DNA from: Isoetes taiwanensis
Lineage: Eukaryota; Streptophyta; Lycopodiopsida; Isoetales; Isoetaceae
DNA: 64,000 nucleotides
Assembly: GCA_021234155.1 (NCBI GenBank)
Contig: JAJEKV010000025.1
Coordinates: 9,733,017 to 9,797,016, forward strand
Direction: 5' to 3'
The first letter of the stretch is position 1; every line of letters starts with the position of its first letter. The notes under the pieces are model-generated. The model was given only the letters and a program-made list of their open reading frames with translations. It was not told the origin of the DNA and searched no databases. Positions 1-11,126 of this stretch are shown here, piece by piece. Made by a program: the position numbers and the translations under genes.

Positions 1-1765
1 GCATCTTTTTATAGGCATGAATAGGTTGAATTTACAAGTGACATGATAATTGTTCATTATTTTGTGAAAGGATTTTCGACCATATATCGGTTTAAGAGAA
101 TAGATGATGTTGGGGATCCTCCACGTTGAGGGATTTATCGCCACTACTCGGGGATTACATGGACCATCCATTGCGAGAATGTGGTGGCAAAACAAGCAGA
201 GAGACACAAGGAAATTCATGCGGCATGACGAAGGTAAAAATATTGGATGCATTTTTCATTCACATCACAAATGCCGCGATTACATAATTTTCTCTTTTTA
301 AGAATAGTGCGGTCTCGCAGTAGCTCGCTAATTGCTAAGTGATTCCACTTCAAAATCAATCTCTCTCAACTCTATTGATGGGTAACTTCCTTAGTTTAGT
401 CTTGATATGTGATTCCACTCATATCGCGATTAGTTTTGGAGTATTTGTATAATTTATTTTCTGCTCAAGGCGATGAATAAATGTTCGACAAATTACAACT
501 TCGGATGGGGGAAAAGCTGGTCTTTGCCTCAAACACATAACCACCAGGATGTCTTAAGCTTTATCAAATTTGGCATTTTAATTGGACATCTGCGGATATA
601 TTGTTACGCTATGTACATGTGATGTAGACTTTAACGCAAAAATTTTCTATACATAACAATGGGTGAAAAAAGTAGGCAAGGTATTTTTTGACATGCGGCT
701 CTCTCGTCAGCGATTCAGAAAGGTCTATACAAAGCTGCAATTAATAAACAGATTTTAGAAGAATTGTCTTGCTTTGAGTCTCGACAGATATATGTGCAAC
801 AACTCGCTGCTGTGCAGCGGCATTGGAAGCAGATGCAAGTGTGGTAAATGTCTCATAAACATTCTACACTTGACATAGAGTCAAACTCTGTTACATGTAC
901 ATTACTCTCCTTAGTATTCCATCTGGTTCATGCATAGCTCCCTTATATAGGGTTGTCTTTTAATTCTATTTATCAGCTTGATTCTAATCACACAGTCTCT
1001 GCATATTTATTGGCCAAACAAAGGGTGCAAAATTTGGTGTTTTTGCTAAGAAGTTAACCTAATTTGAAGACCAATAATCAATATTATTGAATTTGAGACC
1101 TCTTAATTGCAACATATGTGCCGCTCTTAATACGGAAGCCCTATATAAATGCACCTCTGGCACAAATGTTGGTACATCGTTGTTACATCAAATTACATGC
1201 AACATAAAGTGCATAAAGAGGAGACAATTTTTGCAATTTAGCATTGGTTATCCAATTAGTTAGTTGTCTTTAATGTAGCCAACACAAACTAAACTAACAA
1301 ATGCGTTTTCAAATTGGTAACATGAATTTGCCCTCATTGTCGAAGCACCATTGGTTATTCTACTGCTTACAAATGAGTGCAATAATTTTAGACTTTTACT
1401 TCTTGGCACAAGGTCTCTGAAAATATATCGTCTACTTATGCGTGCAAAGTGTATGTTTGTTCGTCTCGATGTATTGTTATTCTGAAATTATGAATCGTAG
1501 CAACTCCTCTAAGAATCAATTTAAGATTGAAGACGCCTCTACTTATGTGCGACAATGTCGTGCACCTGTTTACTTTGAAAATCCACTGCAAAGTTAATAC
1601 ATTGATGATACTGCACTAGACAATTTCGACAACAAAAATATTTACATAAGAAAATCATGTCCATTCTTGCAAGCATCGACCTGTGATGTTCACAGAAGTT
1701 GTAAATGCCAAGTAAAAACATAAGCTAGGACATAAGCCCGGCAACGCCGGGCACACGTTTACTAG
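1..1765 (+). mobile_element. Helitron-like element, left arm of a 3.8 kb inverted repeat (left end outside the window)
   Basis: The whole stretch is repeated in reverse complement at 2042-3806; paired positions add up to 3807 at both the outer end and the centre, so the arms have the same length. On the + strand the arm ends in a 17-nt perfect hairpin (1736-1752), nine bases, CTAG (1762-1765) and then a host T. That is the known Helitron 3'-end architecture. No Rep/helicase coding is visible, so it would be a non-autonomous element. The 5' end (expected TC after a host A) is not in the window. The short ORFs in it are not kept in frame between the arms over most of their length and I do not treat them as genes. 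Confidence 0.7.
1736..1752 (+). repeat. Helitron-type terminal hairpin, copy 1
   Basis: GCCCGGCAACGCCGGGC is a perfect GC palindrome with a three-base loop, followed by nine bases and CTAG. The same 17 bases or their complement occur at 2055-2071, 5694-5710 and 54400-54416. Confidence 0.75.
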
Positions 1766-2041
1766 TAACCAATGGTGCTTCGACAATGAGGGCAAATTCA
1801 TGTTACCAATTTGAAAACGCATTTGTTAGTTTAGTTTGTGTTGGCTACATTAAAGACAACAAACTAATTGGATAACCAATGCTAAATTGCAAAAATTGTC
1901 TCCTCTTTATGCACTTTATGTTGCATGTAATTTGATGTAACAACGATGTACCAACATTTATGCCAGAGGTGCATTTATATAGGGCTTCCGTATTAAGAGC
2001 GGCACATATGTTGCAATTAAGAGGTCTCAAATTCAATAATA
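1766..2041. repeat. Spacer between the two Helitron-like elements; third copy of an internal block
   Basis: The spacer is a direct copy of 2452-2727 in the right arm and an inverted copy of the matching part of the left arm (about 1080-1355). In the arms the block is continuous with its neighbours: ...GTAGAA|TAACC on one side and ...AATAATA|TTGATT on the other. In the spacer both breaks fall exactly between an A and a T, which is the Helitron target. The simplest reading is that two Helitrons entered a third copy of their own family at two A|T sites about 275 bp apart. Confidence 0.65.
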
Positions 2042-3806
2042 CTAGTAAACGTGTGCCCGGCGTTGCCGGGCTTATGTCCTAGCTTATGTTTTTACTTGGC
2101 ATTTACAACTTCTGTGAACATCACAGGTCGATGCTTGCAAGAATGGACATGATTTTCTTATGTAAATATTTTTGTTGTCGAAATTGTCTAGTGCAGTATC
2201 ATCAATGTATTAACTTTGCAGTGGATTTTCAAAGTAAACAGGTGCACGACATTGTCGCACATAAGTAGAGGCGTCTTCAATCTTAAATTGATTCTTAGAG
2301 GAGTTGCTACGATTCATAATTTCAGAATAACAATACATCGAGACGAACAAACATACACTTTGCACGCATAAGTAGACGCATATATTTTCGTAGACCTTGT
2401 GCCAAGAAGTAAAAGTCCAAAATTATTGCACTCATTTGTAAGCAGTAGAATAACCAATGGTGCTTCGACAATGAGGGCAAATTCATGTTACCAATTTGAA
2501 AACGCATTTGTTAGTTTAGTTTGTGTTGGCTACATTAAAGACAACTAACTAATTGGATAACCAATGCTAAATTGCAAAAATTGTCTCCTCTTTATGCACT
2601 TTATGTTGCATGTAATTTGATGTAACAACGATGTACCAACATTTGTGCCAGAGGTGCATTTATATAGGGCTTCCGTATTAAGAGCGGCACATATGTTGCA
2701 ATTAAGAGGTCTCAAATTCAATAATATTGATTATTGGTCTTCAAATTAGGTTAACTTCTTAGCAAAAACACCAAATTTTGCACCCTTTGTTTGGCCAATA
2801 AATATGCAGAGACTGTGTGATTAGAATCAAGCAGATAAATAGAATTAAAAGACAACCCTATATAAGGGAGCTATGCATGAACCAGATGGAATACTAAGGA
2901 GAGTAATGTACATGTAACAGAGTTTGACTCTATGTCAAGTGTAGAATGTTTATGAGACATTTACCACACTTGCATCTCTGCTTCCATGTTTACCACACCG
3001 CAGCCGAAGTTGTTGCACATATATCCGCCGAGACTCAAAGCAAGACAATTCTTCTAAAATCGCTTATTAATTGCGAGCTTTGTATAGACCTTTCTGAACC
3101 GCGAATTTGAGCCGCATGTCAAAAATACCTTGCCTACTTCTTTCACCCATTGTTATGTATAGAAACAACCTTCTTTGTTAAAAAGTCTACATCACATGTA
3201 CATAGCGTAACAATATATCCGCATGTCCAATTAAAATGCCAAATTTGATAAAGCTTAAGACATCCTGTGGTTATGTGTTTGAGGCAAAGACCAGCTTTCC
3301 CCATCCGAAAGGTAATTTGTCAACATTTATTCATCGCCTTGGAGCAGAAAATAAATTATACAAATACTCCAAAACTAATCGCATATGAGTGGAATCACAT
3401 ATCGCACTAAACTAAGGAAGTTACCCATCAATAGAGTTGAGAGAGATTGATTTTGAAGTGGAATCACTTAGCAATTAGCGAGCTACTTTCAGATTCCGCA
3501 CTATTCTTAAAAAAGAGAAAATTATGTATCGTGCATTTGTGACAGGAATGAAAAATGCATCCAATATTTTTACCTTCTGTCATGCTGCATGAATTTCCTT
3601 GTGTCTCTCTGTTTGCTTGCCACCACATTCTGCAATGGATGGTCCATGTAATCCCTGGAGTAGTGGCAGACAAATCCTCAACGTGGAGGATCCCCAACAT
3701 CATCTATTCTCTTAAACTGATATATGGTCGAAAATCCTTTCACAAAATAATGAACAATTATCATGTCACTTGTAAATTCAACCTATTCATGCCTATAAAA
3801 AGATGC
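2042..3806 (-). mobile_element. Helitron-like element, right arm of the 3.8 kb inverted repeat
   Basis: Reverse complement of 1-1765 with scattered substitutions and small indels. Read on the minus strand it ends with the hairpin (2055-2071), nine bases and CTAG (2042-2045), followed by a host T. The two elements therefore point tail to tail across a 276 bp spacer. The homology can be followed to 3806, which pairs with base 1, so the true right end could lie further right only if the left arm also continues beyond the window. Non-autonomous: no Rep or helicase domain is seen. Confidence 0.7.
2055..2071 (-). repeat. Helitron-type terminal hairpin, copy 2
   Basis: GCCCGGCGTTGCCGGGC on the + strand; on the minus strand it is followed by nine bases and CTAG at 2045-2042, then host T. 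Mirror image of copy 1. Confidence 0.75.
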
Positions 3807-5584
3807 ACTACTGAAGTATCAATGAACCTTAACGTTCTAGCCTCAAAACGAAACAGAAAACGAAACAGAATGGACCTTAAGCACAACTTCGGCCATTAAG
3901 TGAGGAGGAGCGCATGTAAAGATTAACATGAAGGATTGAACAAACATTCAAGGCTAGTGCTCAGAGACAAAGGCAGTTGTAGGTATGTAATCTTCTAGAA
4001 TATAGGGTTTAAGGGAATAGACATCATTGGTCTAAGAGGATATGTACCTATTTGTGATCCCCATCACAAGAGATAGAGCTTCAACAACTGCAATGTCTTC
4101 AACAACTTTGGATTAAAGTGTTGGCATCTGGCCCATCCAACCAAAAAGAGCACCTACAAAGGATACACATGCACTATAAGAACTCCTTACCTCAGCATCA
4201 TTGGCAAAACGTCTTCATAACATTTTCAATCAAGCATAATTTTACAGGAGCTTCGTAGGGACTAATTACCTTAAACATTTTGGTAATATCCTGTCCAGCT
4301 CCACTCCAATTGATGGAGGAGAGGAGCATTAGCAAAAAGAAGACTCTGATCTTGTATTTTGCAATGAAACTGCTCCCTGCAAAAATAAGTTCAAAAATGT
4401 AAGAAGAATATGAGCAATATGTGCAAAAGAGAATCATTTGTCCCACGTGCAAAAGTAGACCACATGCATGCAAAAGAAGACACCTTCAAAATGTAAAGAT
4501 ACAAAAGAAGAATACGAACAATATGTGCAAAAGAGAATCATTTGTCCAACGTGCAAAAGTAGACCACATTCATGCAAAAGAAGACACCTTCAAAATGTAA
4601 AGATACAAACTATAGAGATACATCACAAAGGAGATACTCAATTGCGATTCAATAGAAGAACATACCCTTTAGCAAGCCGGAACTTAAAACCTGAACAAAC
4701 CATCAGCTCTCAGCACTATGCAAAACAGAAAGTTGTTATTGGCATTTTTCATAGAAGCAACTTCATAATGTATACCTTGAAGCACGTCCAAATCAAACAT
4801 GGAAGAAAGGGATACAATGATGCGAATGCAGAGAGAAAGAAAGCTACCATATCAAAAAAGACACAACGGAAAGATGGAGCAAGACGAAGCACCATTTCTC
4901 GAGTACCTTATGTCAATTCCCATGCTTTACCGACTGCCATAAGTGCTTTCTGCAGTTGGAAGATCAAGCCATAATTTTTGCAACTATCATTGCTCCCATC
5001 TATGCTCCCGTCTATGCACCTGCAACGAAGAGAAGTTATAAGGAGAAGAAGGAATGCATGCCAAAGGAGCCATGGTGCAGACCTATCAGCCAGGTTACCA
5101 GACACTACAAAATGTCCTGAGCAGCCCTTGCCCTGTCGCTTCCATTTCTTTGCCCTTTTGCTGTTGACGATTCTACTAAGCTGCAAAATCTTAGCACACA
5201 GAAAATATTTACATTTTTGGCAAAACAAAATGGAAAGAAGAACATTTACCTGCTTATAGAATGACATACAGAGAACCATATCGGCCAATTGGATGCAATT
5301 GATCTTGACGGCATAGCCCAGAGGAAAAAAAATATCTGAAGGAACAACCGAAATCGTCATTCCGGAACTCCGTTGAAAATCCTAAGAACAAATTGCATGA
5401 GATTTGAACAACTGCAATGAGTGTGCCGCTCAAAAATAAAAGCACACGATGATGGACTGGCCGTTTTCGAAAGTTAATTACAGCGTTAAATTTCTTAGAA
5501 ACGGCTTAGTTTTGCCAAAAAAAAATTGGCGTGGTAAAAAAAAAAAATCTAGAGACAATTTTTCTTGCCGGTTTTTACATTTTC
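3807..5584. other. Unassigned AT-rich sequence with a 104 bp tandem duplication
   Basis: No gene is recognised. ORFs of 90-170 codons are present on both strands at 4198-5445 but they overlap each other, resemble no family I know and coincide with purine-rich repeats. On the minus strand about 4273-4380 lies between a good acceptor (TTTTGCAG) and a possible donor (AAG|GTAATT), so a leftover exon is possible. I cannot assign it. Confidence 0.4.
4401..4608. repeat. Tandem duplication, 2 x 104 bp
   Basis: Bases 4401-4504 and 4505-4608 are almost the same (shared AAGAAGAATA start, GTGCAAAAGAGAATCATTTG core, CCTTCAAAATGTAAAGATAC end). The few differences are point changes. Confidence 0.85.
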
Positions 5585-5680
5585 TGATCACAAAATTTCG
5601 CTTTTTGGCCGGATTTCGATGTCCACCGGCGGCCGGAAAAAGGAGGACACACACCCCCCCACACAATTTAAGTAAGTAGA
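5585..5680. repeat. Direct repeat copy 1 (partner 9271-9364)
   Basis: About 95 bp beginning GATCACAAAATTTCGC and ending AAGTAAGTAGA, matched at 9271-9364 with few differences (CGGCGGCC versus CGGTGGCC, one change in the C tract). The copies part right after GTAGA: here the Helitron-like CTAG begins, at 9365 the sequence goes on with TTGGG. Confidence 0.85.
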
Positions 5681-6600
5681 CTAGTAAACGTGTGCCCGGC
5701 GTTGCCGGGCTAATGTCCTAACATATATTTTTACTCGGCCCTTAACGCCCATATTATATGCAACTTCTGTCAACAGCACATCTTGATATTTGCAAGAAAT
5801 TTGCTTATGTGATTATTTTTATTATTGAGATTGTCTAATGACTGTATCATCAATGTATTAACTTTACGTTTATAATTTCAGTAGAGAAAACCATGCTTTA
5901 TAAAAAATGTGGAGGGCAATTAATTTACCTCTAAAGACGAAAAATTAGAAAGACATATCCAAAACTTATGCTCAAAATGTCATCCTTAGAAGTAGTTAAG
6001 TACATCAACAAAAAATAGGTACAGAAATGCAAAACACAAAATTTTGTCTTGGTTCATTGGCGTAGTTTAGTTCATAATGGAACTCTAAATATGCATCTCC
6101 ACATGGTGCAATCGTGATATCTTCACTTCACCTACAGATAATATCTTAGCCGAGGTAAAAGTGAAATGCATGTGTGAGTCATTAATTCCAACTGCCCACG
6201 ATGTCTCACGACTATCAAGCATGTGAGACAACTCATCACGAAGGCAGGCTCGTATAATTGAAACATGTGCTCCCATTGCCACGCTAATGCAGGCGCTTCT
6301 GTATTTACTTGCCTTTAGCGTAAATGTGGGCAATTTCCTAGTACACACACAGGTTTATGTTTGAAAGAGTTGACATGATTTGCTTTTCTAATTATTGTTG
6401 TTATCAACATATTAAATTTGCGTTTAAAAGTTTTAGCAGATAAAACAACGCACCGCAAATGTGTGCACGACATTGTCGGGTGTTGGTTGGGCACTCATCA
6501 AGCTAGATGTATGGGGGTTTTAGAGTATGGTCTGAATATCATCAAAATGGCATTGTCTTCAAAGGATCTAGGATATGCACAAAGGCATGCGACTGTTAAA
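5681..6600 (-). mobile_element. Diverged Helitron-like element of the same family, 3' end at 5681
   Basis: Minus strand ends in hairpin 5694-5710, nine bases and CTAG 5684-5681, followed by a host T. Bases 5681-5880 align with 2042-2235, with point changes and small gaps (shared GTATCATCAATGTATTAAC). A second, more diverged stretch related to the same internal region lies at about 6350-6475 (shared GTGCACGACATTGTCG). The 5' end is not located; 6600 is only where recognisable similarity stops. Confidence 0.55.
5694..5710 (-). repeat. Helitron-type terminal hairpin, copy 3
   Basis: Same 17-nt palindrome as at 2055-2071, with the same nine-base gap to CTAG. Confidence 0.75.
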
Positions 6601-9270
6601 ATATAAACCTGAATCTGTATTTACTCACCAATTTATGTTTCGATTCGTCTCTTGAATTTCAATGAGATAGGCCGCACAACATATTCCCTCATGCAATGCC
6701 CATAAAATGTTAAGATTTTGCCCTCAACCAATTTCCAACCAATGTGGTCTTGTTCAATTTAGTGACCTTGTGCCCTGGGGCAATAGATGTTAAACACAAT
6801 GTTTTTAGACATACTCACAATATTTTGAAGTAATATAATATTGTAATATAATAAAATGTTAAAGACCACAATAAATTATATGTGGTTGTTTGCCGTTGCC
6901 AAGGGTGGACGTCAATGAGCTTGTGTGTTTTTCCTTTTAGTTATAATTACCATGTTTGTCATGCGTGAATGATCTTGTATATTTTATGGCCAATCCTCCT
7001 CTGCTGCACTTGCATTAGCTAACTACAAAATGAAATTATTCCCCTATGTGCTCCTTCACATTGTCATAAGTGTTATTTTTAAATGCTGCACTTGGGATAA
7101 AAAATAATGAAGATACCTGAATAGTGAAGAAAATGTATCATGAACGCTAGCTTACCCACTTTTAAAAATGATAGCCAATAATTAATCTCGAGGTCACGAT
7201 TTTTTCTAATCCTAATTCAAAGCACTTGGCATTTGCAGTTAAATAGCCGACTTCAAATGCCAATAGATGGCCCTTGAAATGTGCTGCAACAAAAGTAGAA
7301 AGTAGAGCTTCATTGAAAGGACTACGCGATAGACAGACGTACCTACATTTACCAGCAAATTTAAGCATTTATCTTTAAATCTCGTTAACAAAATATAAGA
7401 CACCGTATAAGACGGCATAGAATGACAACAAATGCAATAGCAGAAGAAAATGGTAACTATTTTGTATTGAAGAAAAGCAAGACAGGTTTTGGAAGATGTA
7501 GCTAATCAAATCAGAATATGTAGATGCTTTCCAGAATTCCGAAGGCAAAGCAACCTTTCAAAAAAAATTAGATTCAAATAATACAACATCGTAATATAGC
7601 ATTGGGTAAGCAGCGTAGAAAAATGGCCCTGGATCACAGATTTTGACCTGAATATGATGCATGAACCTGGCAGATGTTGTATTAACATGCATTGTTTATG
7701 ACAAAAGATCAAATTCACCAACAAATGGGACAAAGTTGTTTACACGATCTGCACAATGGTGAAGCTCCATAACAATGGTATTAGGCTTTGATCTGGCGCA
7801 CAATCAGGGTAAAATTATCTCAAGGAGAAAGCTTCCATATAATTCTGCGTATAATACATTTGACAACAAAGCATAACAAAATCTGAAAGTAGTTAAGATT
7901 ATAAAAGGAAGGATACTCGAAATCCATTTTGTTCCTCTTCAATCTTGTAAATAACGTAACCAGACACTCACAAATACCAATGACCTATGAGAACTTGAGA
8001 GTTCTAATGGATGCCATCACCAGTGGATGAAAAGAACTCTCACAATCTGAATGCAATAATATTATTGAATTCAAAATGAAATTTTATAAGCAAACAAAAT
8101 GATCATAACGCTTACCTTCAAATACAACATTTATTTTTTCCTGACAAAATCCTGCTGGAATAGGATGCACAGACAAAAGAAGCCAGCTATTGCATCAAAT
8201 GAAATGGCATGGCCTTTCATTCTGGCCGTGGATATAGGCAAACGCAATTCAGAATTTGTGAAATAAGAAGATCAATATCTCCAAGGAAATGATTTCCGTA
8301 ATTCTTTTTAATCAAGAATACGTAGTTCAATTAAGAAATGCCTCTAGTTTCTATCTTTGTATAATAAATTACCGGAACCTAAGAAAGAACTTACCCCAGT
8401 AACAATGCACTTAAGAAATAACTTACCATCAGAACATTGCAACCCCAAAAAAATGGATCACGACTTAATAGCCAAATCTCAAATCGTGCATTGTTGCAAG
8501 GCATCTGTGCCATAGCTCAAACTGCAAGCTGCAAACATAATATGAAGAATGCAGACCTTGAAGACTGCCGTGCCTAAAATTGGCCTGACCCAAACCTGCC
8601 AACTACTTCATCTTTATAATTCCTACTTAATCTTCTTTCAAAGAACAATTATGTACCTTGACTTAGGGTTTAGTTTCAACTGCTCATACCTTCTTGGAGC
8701 CAAACTAATCGTGAGAGTTCCTTGCCCAGTCGCCAAATATAAAAATAAGAAGAAATGGAATAATCAGATGCAAATTTTGAGATCCACTTGCACTAAAGAT
8801 TGGGTCATTTGTAAACCTGTTTCTTATGTATTCTCGGTTTTGCACAAGAAAGAGCATATGTTAAGATAAGGCAAAGAAATTCTGACAAAAAATCCACCCT
8901 AAAAGAAACCAATCGTCTACCCGATGTTGAATGTGAAGCTCCAACCCGCTATCCCGCGGTTAGGAGCCTTCTTCGCATTTTAATGGAGGATAGTGGGAAA
9001 ATACGTCTCCACGGGTTTAATAAAAACATGTCTAATAATCGGAAGAAATCACCGCTCTAGATATCCTTGCAAGCAAGAACCATTTCGATGCGTAGAAGAA
9101 AGCAAAGGGAAGAATAGTCATTCCAAAATGGCCGCTCAAAATATCGCTTTCAAATGACTCCTAGCTATGGCGGGGAGCCAATAAAAAATTATTCCATCCG
9201 CTAAAGCCGAAAAAACGTATGTCACTCAACCCTTGCCCTAAAAATTTCACATGCCGGATTTCAAATTTCG
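6601..9270. other. Unassigned AT-rich intergenic sequence
   Basis: No ORF above about 106 codons, no recognised domain, no clear exon series on either strand. The longest frame (8549-8869, +) has no family resemblance and unremarkable composition. I see no terminal repeats that would define a mobile element. Confidence 0.4.
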
Positions 9271-9364
9271 ATCACAAAATTTCGCTTTTTGGCCGGATTT
9301 CGATGTCCACCGGTGGCCGGAAAAAGGAGGACACACCCCCCCAAACACAATTTAAGTAAGTAGA
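9271..9364. repeat. Direct repeat copy 2 (partner 5585-5680), uninterrupted
   Basis: Near-identical to 5585-5680, but continuous with TTGGGAATGG at its right edge, so it serves as an unoccupied version of the site where the element at 5681 sits: GTAGA|TTGGG, an A|T junction. Confidence 0.8.
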
Positions 9365-9430
9365 TTGGGAATGGGGTGAGAGAAGATGCAGAAGGGGTTT
9401 TCCTCCTTGGTTTTATATCTATAGTTGAGC

Positions 9431-10520
9431 TTTTATAGAATAGAATAGAATAGAATACATTTATGTCCTTTGTGCCGTAAGGCCCCTGGACTTGTGTAGC
9501 ATGGGCGAGCTCCCTACAAGGGTGCTACTAGCACATCACTTGCTTTAATGTAGCCTTTTCTAAGGTCGACTTTTTCCTTTAATACCAAAGACTTCGCTTT
9601 ACCTCGGCTTCTTGGCCGGAGTGCGGTGATCGTCGTTATCAATCGACTTTTAGCCGAGCAATTTGTGTGGGGCTATATGACCCGTATTATGCAGATCATA
9701 TTACAAGCCCTCTTTCATCAGGTGTACCTCTCGGTAATGCGGTCATCATTCTTTGGATCGCATCTGCGGATCCCGTAACGATTCCGTCATCTTCATCATC
9801 CCGTGGATTGGTTCCCCCACTTTATATTTCTATATCGTCCCCTCGATGTCCCCATAGATCGGGCAATCGTTAATCATATGGTTTTCATCCTCTATTCCCC
9901 CCATCACATATTTCATATCCTATCCTCCTTGTCTATCCCTCTCCATCCGTCCTTTTCGATTCTTAGATCGTGGCTTCCCATCCCGAATCGACCGGTATGT
10001 CCCTTACGTTTCTTCCCCAATATGTTATCCCTACACCGGTGTCCCATCTGTTGGTCGGATTAAAAACTTGTACGAGCGGTCGATGCATCTTGGGTCCTCA
10101 GATGTCTCTGCGACCATGCTCTTGTCGCTATGTTCCGTCCAATCCTCATTCCAATGCTCTTCTTCTATCGGGTTACTTTCGGGTTTAGTCCCATCTTCAC
10201 GGTCCATGTTGCCACCTCTCCGAACCATCCAAAGGCCTTCAAGGATGTGTGATTTTTCTTGATCGGTGATTGCAATCTTTGGGCGGTTTCCCTTGGATGT
10301 CTCCAGTTGTCTCGGCGGGTATCTTATGGTTCTCTCCCATGCTCTCACTTCCATCGGCCTTTGCCCTGCTTTTGAGGACCACCGCCGGGATTGGCGTGTT
10401 TGTCCTTACCACAATTCTGTCACGTGCCATTGTCTAAAAATTCCTTCCTGCTTTTCCCGGTTTCTTTCTCATAAGCTGCCCCCCATCGTCCTCGCTCCCG
10501 CATAACCCGGGTGGTGGCTA
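9431..10520 (-). mobile_element. 3' end of a degenerate non-LTR retrotransposon (LINE) with a pentamer tail
   Basis: GC-richer than its flanks. On the minus strand about 9893-9846 encodes EDENHMINDCPIYGDI, which has the form of the C-terminal His-Cys segment found after the reverse transcriptase in many non-LTR elements (E-x-E/N-H-x3-D-C-P-x-Y). Further down, the strand ends in a (TATTC)n run at 9431-9456, a simple-repeat tail of the kind LINEs and SINEs carry. The frame is broken many times, and no reverse transcriptase motif remains. An open minus-strand stretch at 10031-10430 is part of the same decayed coding but is not identifiable. Confidence 0.45.
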
Positions 10521-10890
10521 TCACTTGCACTAAATAGGTAGCATTTGATGTCCCAATCAGTTATTCGACTTCTGTTACAGAAGTTTTTCATGTTAAAGTA
10601 ACTTCCTATAGCTGATTGGAATCTGGCGTTAGCTCCTTTGGCCCACTTCCCTGTGCCATGTGCATCATAACCTAGATATATCTGTTGCTTCCTCTATCTC
10701 CTTCTCTTTATATCTGAATCAATCTTTATATATCAATCTCTTTATACTTCCAAAATATGTTTTTTTAGAAAAATATGTATAAACATATTTTTCTCTTTAT
10801 ATATCTTTGCCCAATCTTTGAATTCGGATGACTCAACTTTCAAGTAGATCTCCAGTATTTGCTATAATTGGTATTCGTTTTTGTTCGCAT
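10521..10890. other. AT-rich sequence, nothing recognised
   Basis: Contains a short inverted repeat around 10757-10793 (AAATATGTTTTTTTAG facing AAACATATTTTTC) and runs of TTTATAT. No coding potential seen. Confidence 0.4.
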
Positions 10891-11126
10891 TGAATGCTGA
10901 TGGGGCTAAGCCACTCTAACAGCTTGTGGTTTGATAGGAACTGACGGGGCATAGCCGCTCTAGCAGTCCTATATATTGACGTAAGTTGATGGGGCCAAGC
11001 CGCTCTAACAACTTACGTTTGGCACCGGGGGTAGAACCACACCGTCGTGCCCAAGGTCTGCTGGGGTTGTGCCACTCTAACAGCATACACTAGGATAGAC
11101 GGGGCAAAGCCACTCTAACCATCCTA
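10891..11126. repeat. Array of six short hairpins with variable stems and a conserved loop
   Basis: Successive units at about 10893-10923, 10935-10971, 10979-11018, 11021-11051, 11057-11088 and 11091-11126. Each is a short inverted repeat enclosing about 20 bases. Five of the six loops have the form GGGGCNNAGCC(A/G)CTCTAAC or a close variant (one reads GGGGTTGTGCC); unit 4 is divergent. The stems differ in sequence from unit to unit but pair within each unit: ACGTAAGTTG with CAACTTACGT (perfect, 10 bp), TAGGAACTG with CAGTCCTA (one bulge), TAGGAT with ATCCTA, TGCTG with CAGCA, GGCAC with GTGCC. GGC and GCC inside four loops can form a small inner stem. I do not recognise the family. Confidence 0.75.

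Noticed and set aside
1539-2268. Identical 60-codon frames in the two arms of the palindrome (1539-1721 minus, 2086-2268 plus)
   Set aside because: They are the same sequence by inverted duplication, contain no motif, and the related copy at 5681 does not keep the frame.
104-3703. Frames at 104-301 (+) and 3464-3703 (-) sharing MMLGILHVE
   Set aside because: The arms diverge by frameshifts after a few residues, so the open frames are chance.
10891-11126. CRISPR array
   Set aside because: Repeats are hairpins with changing stems, spacing is irregular, and the window is plant nuclear DNA.
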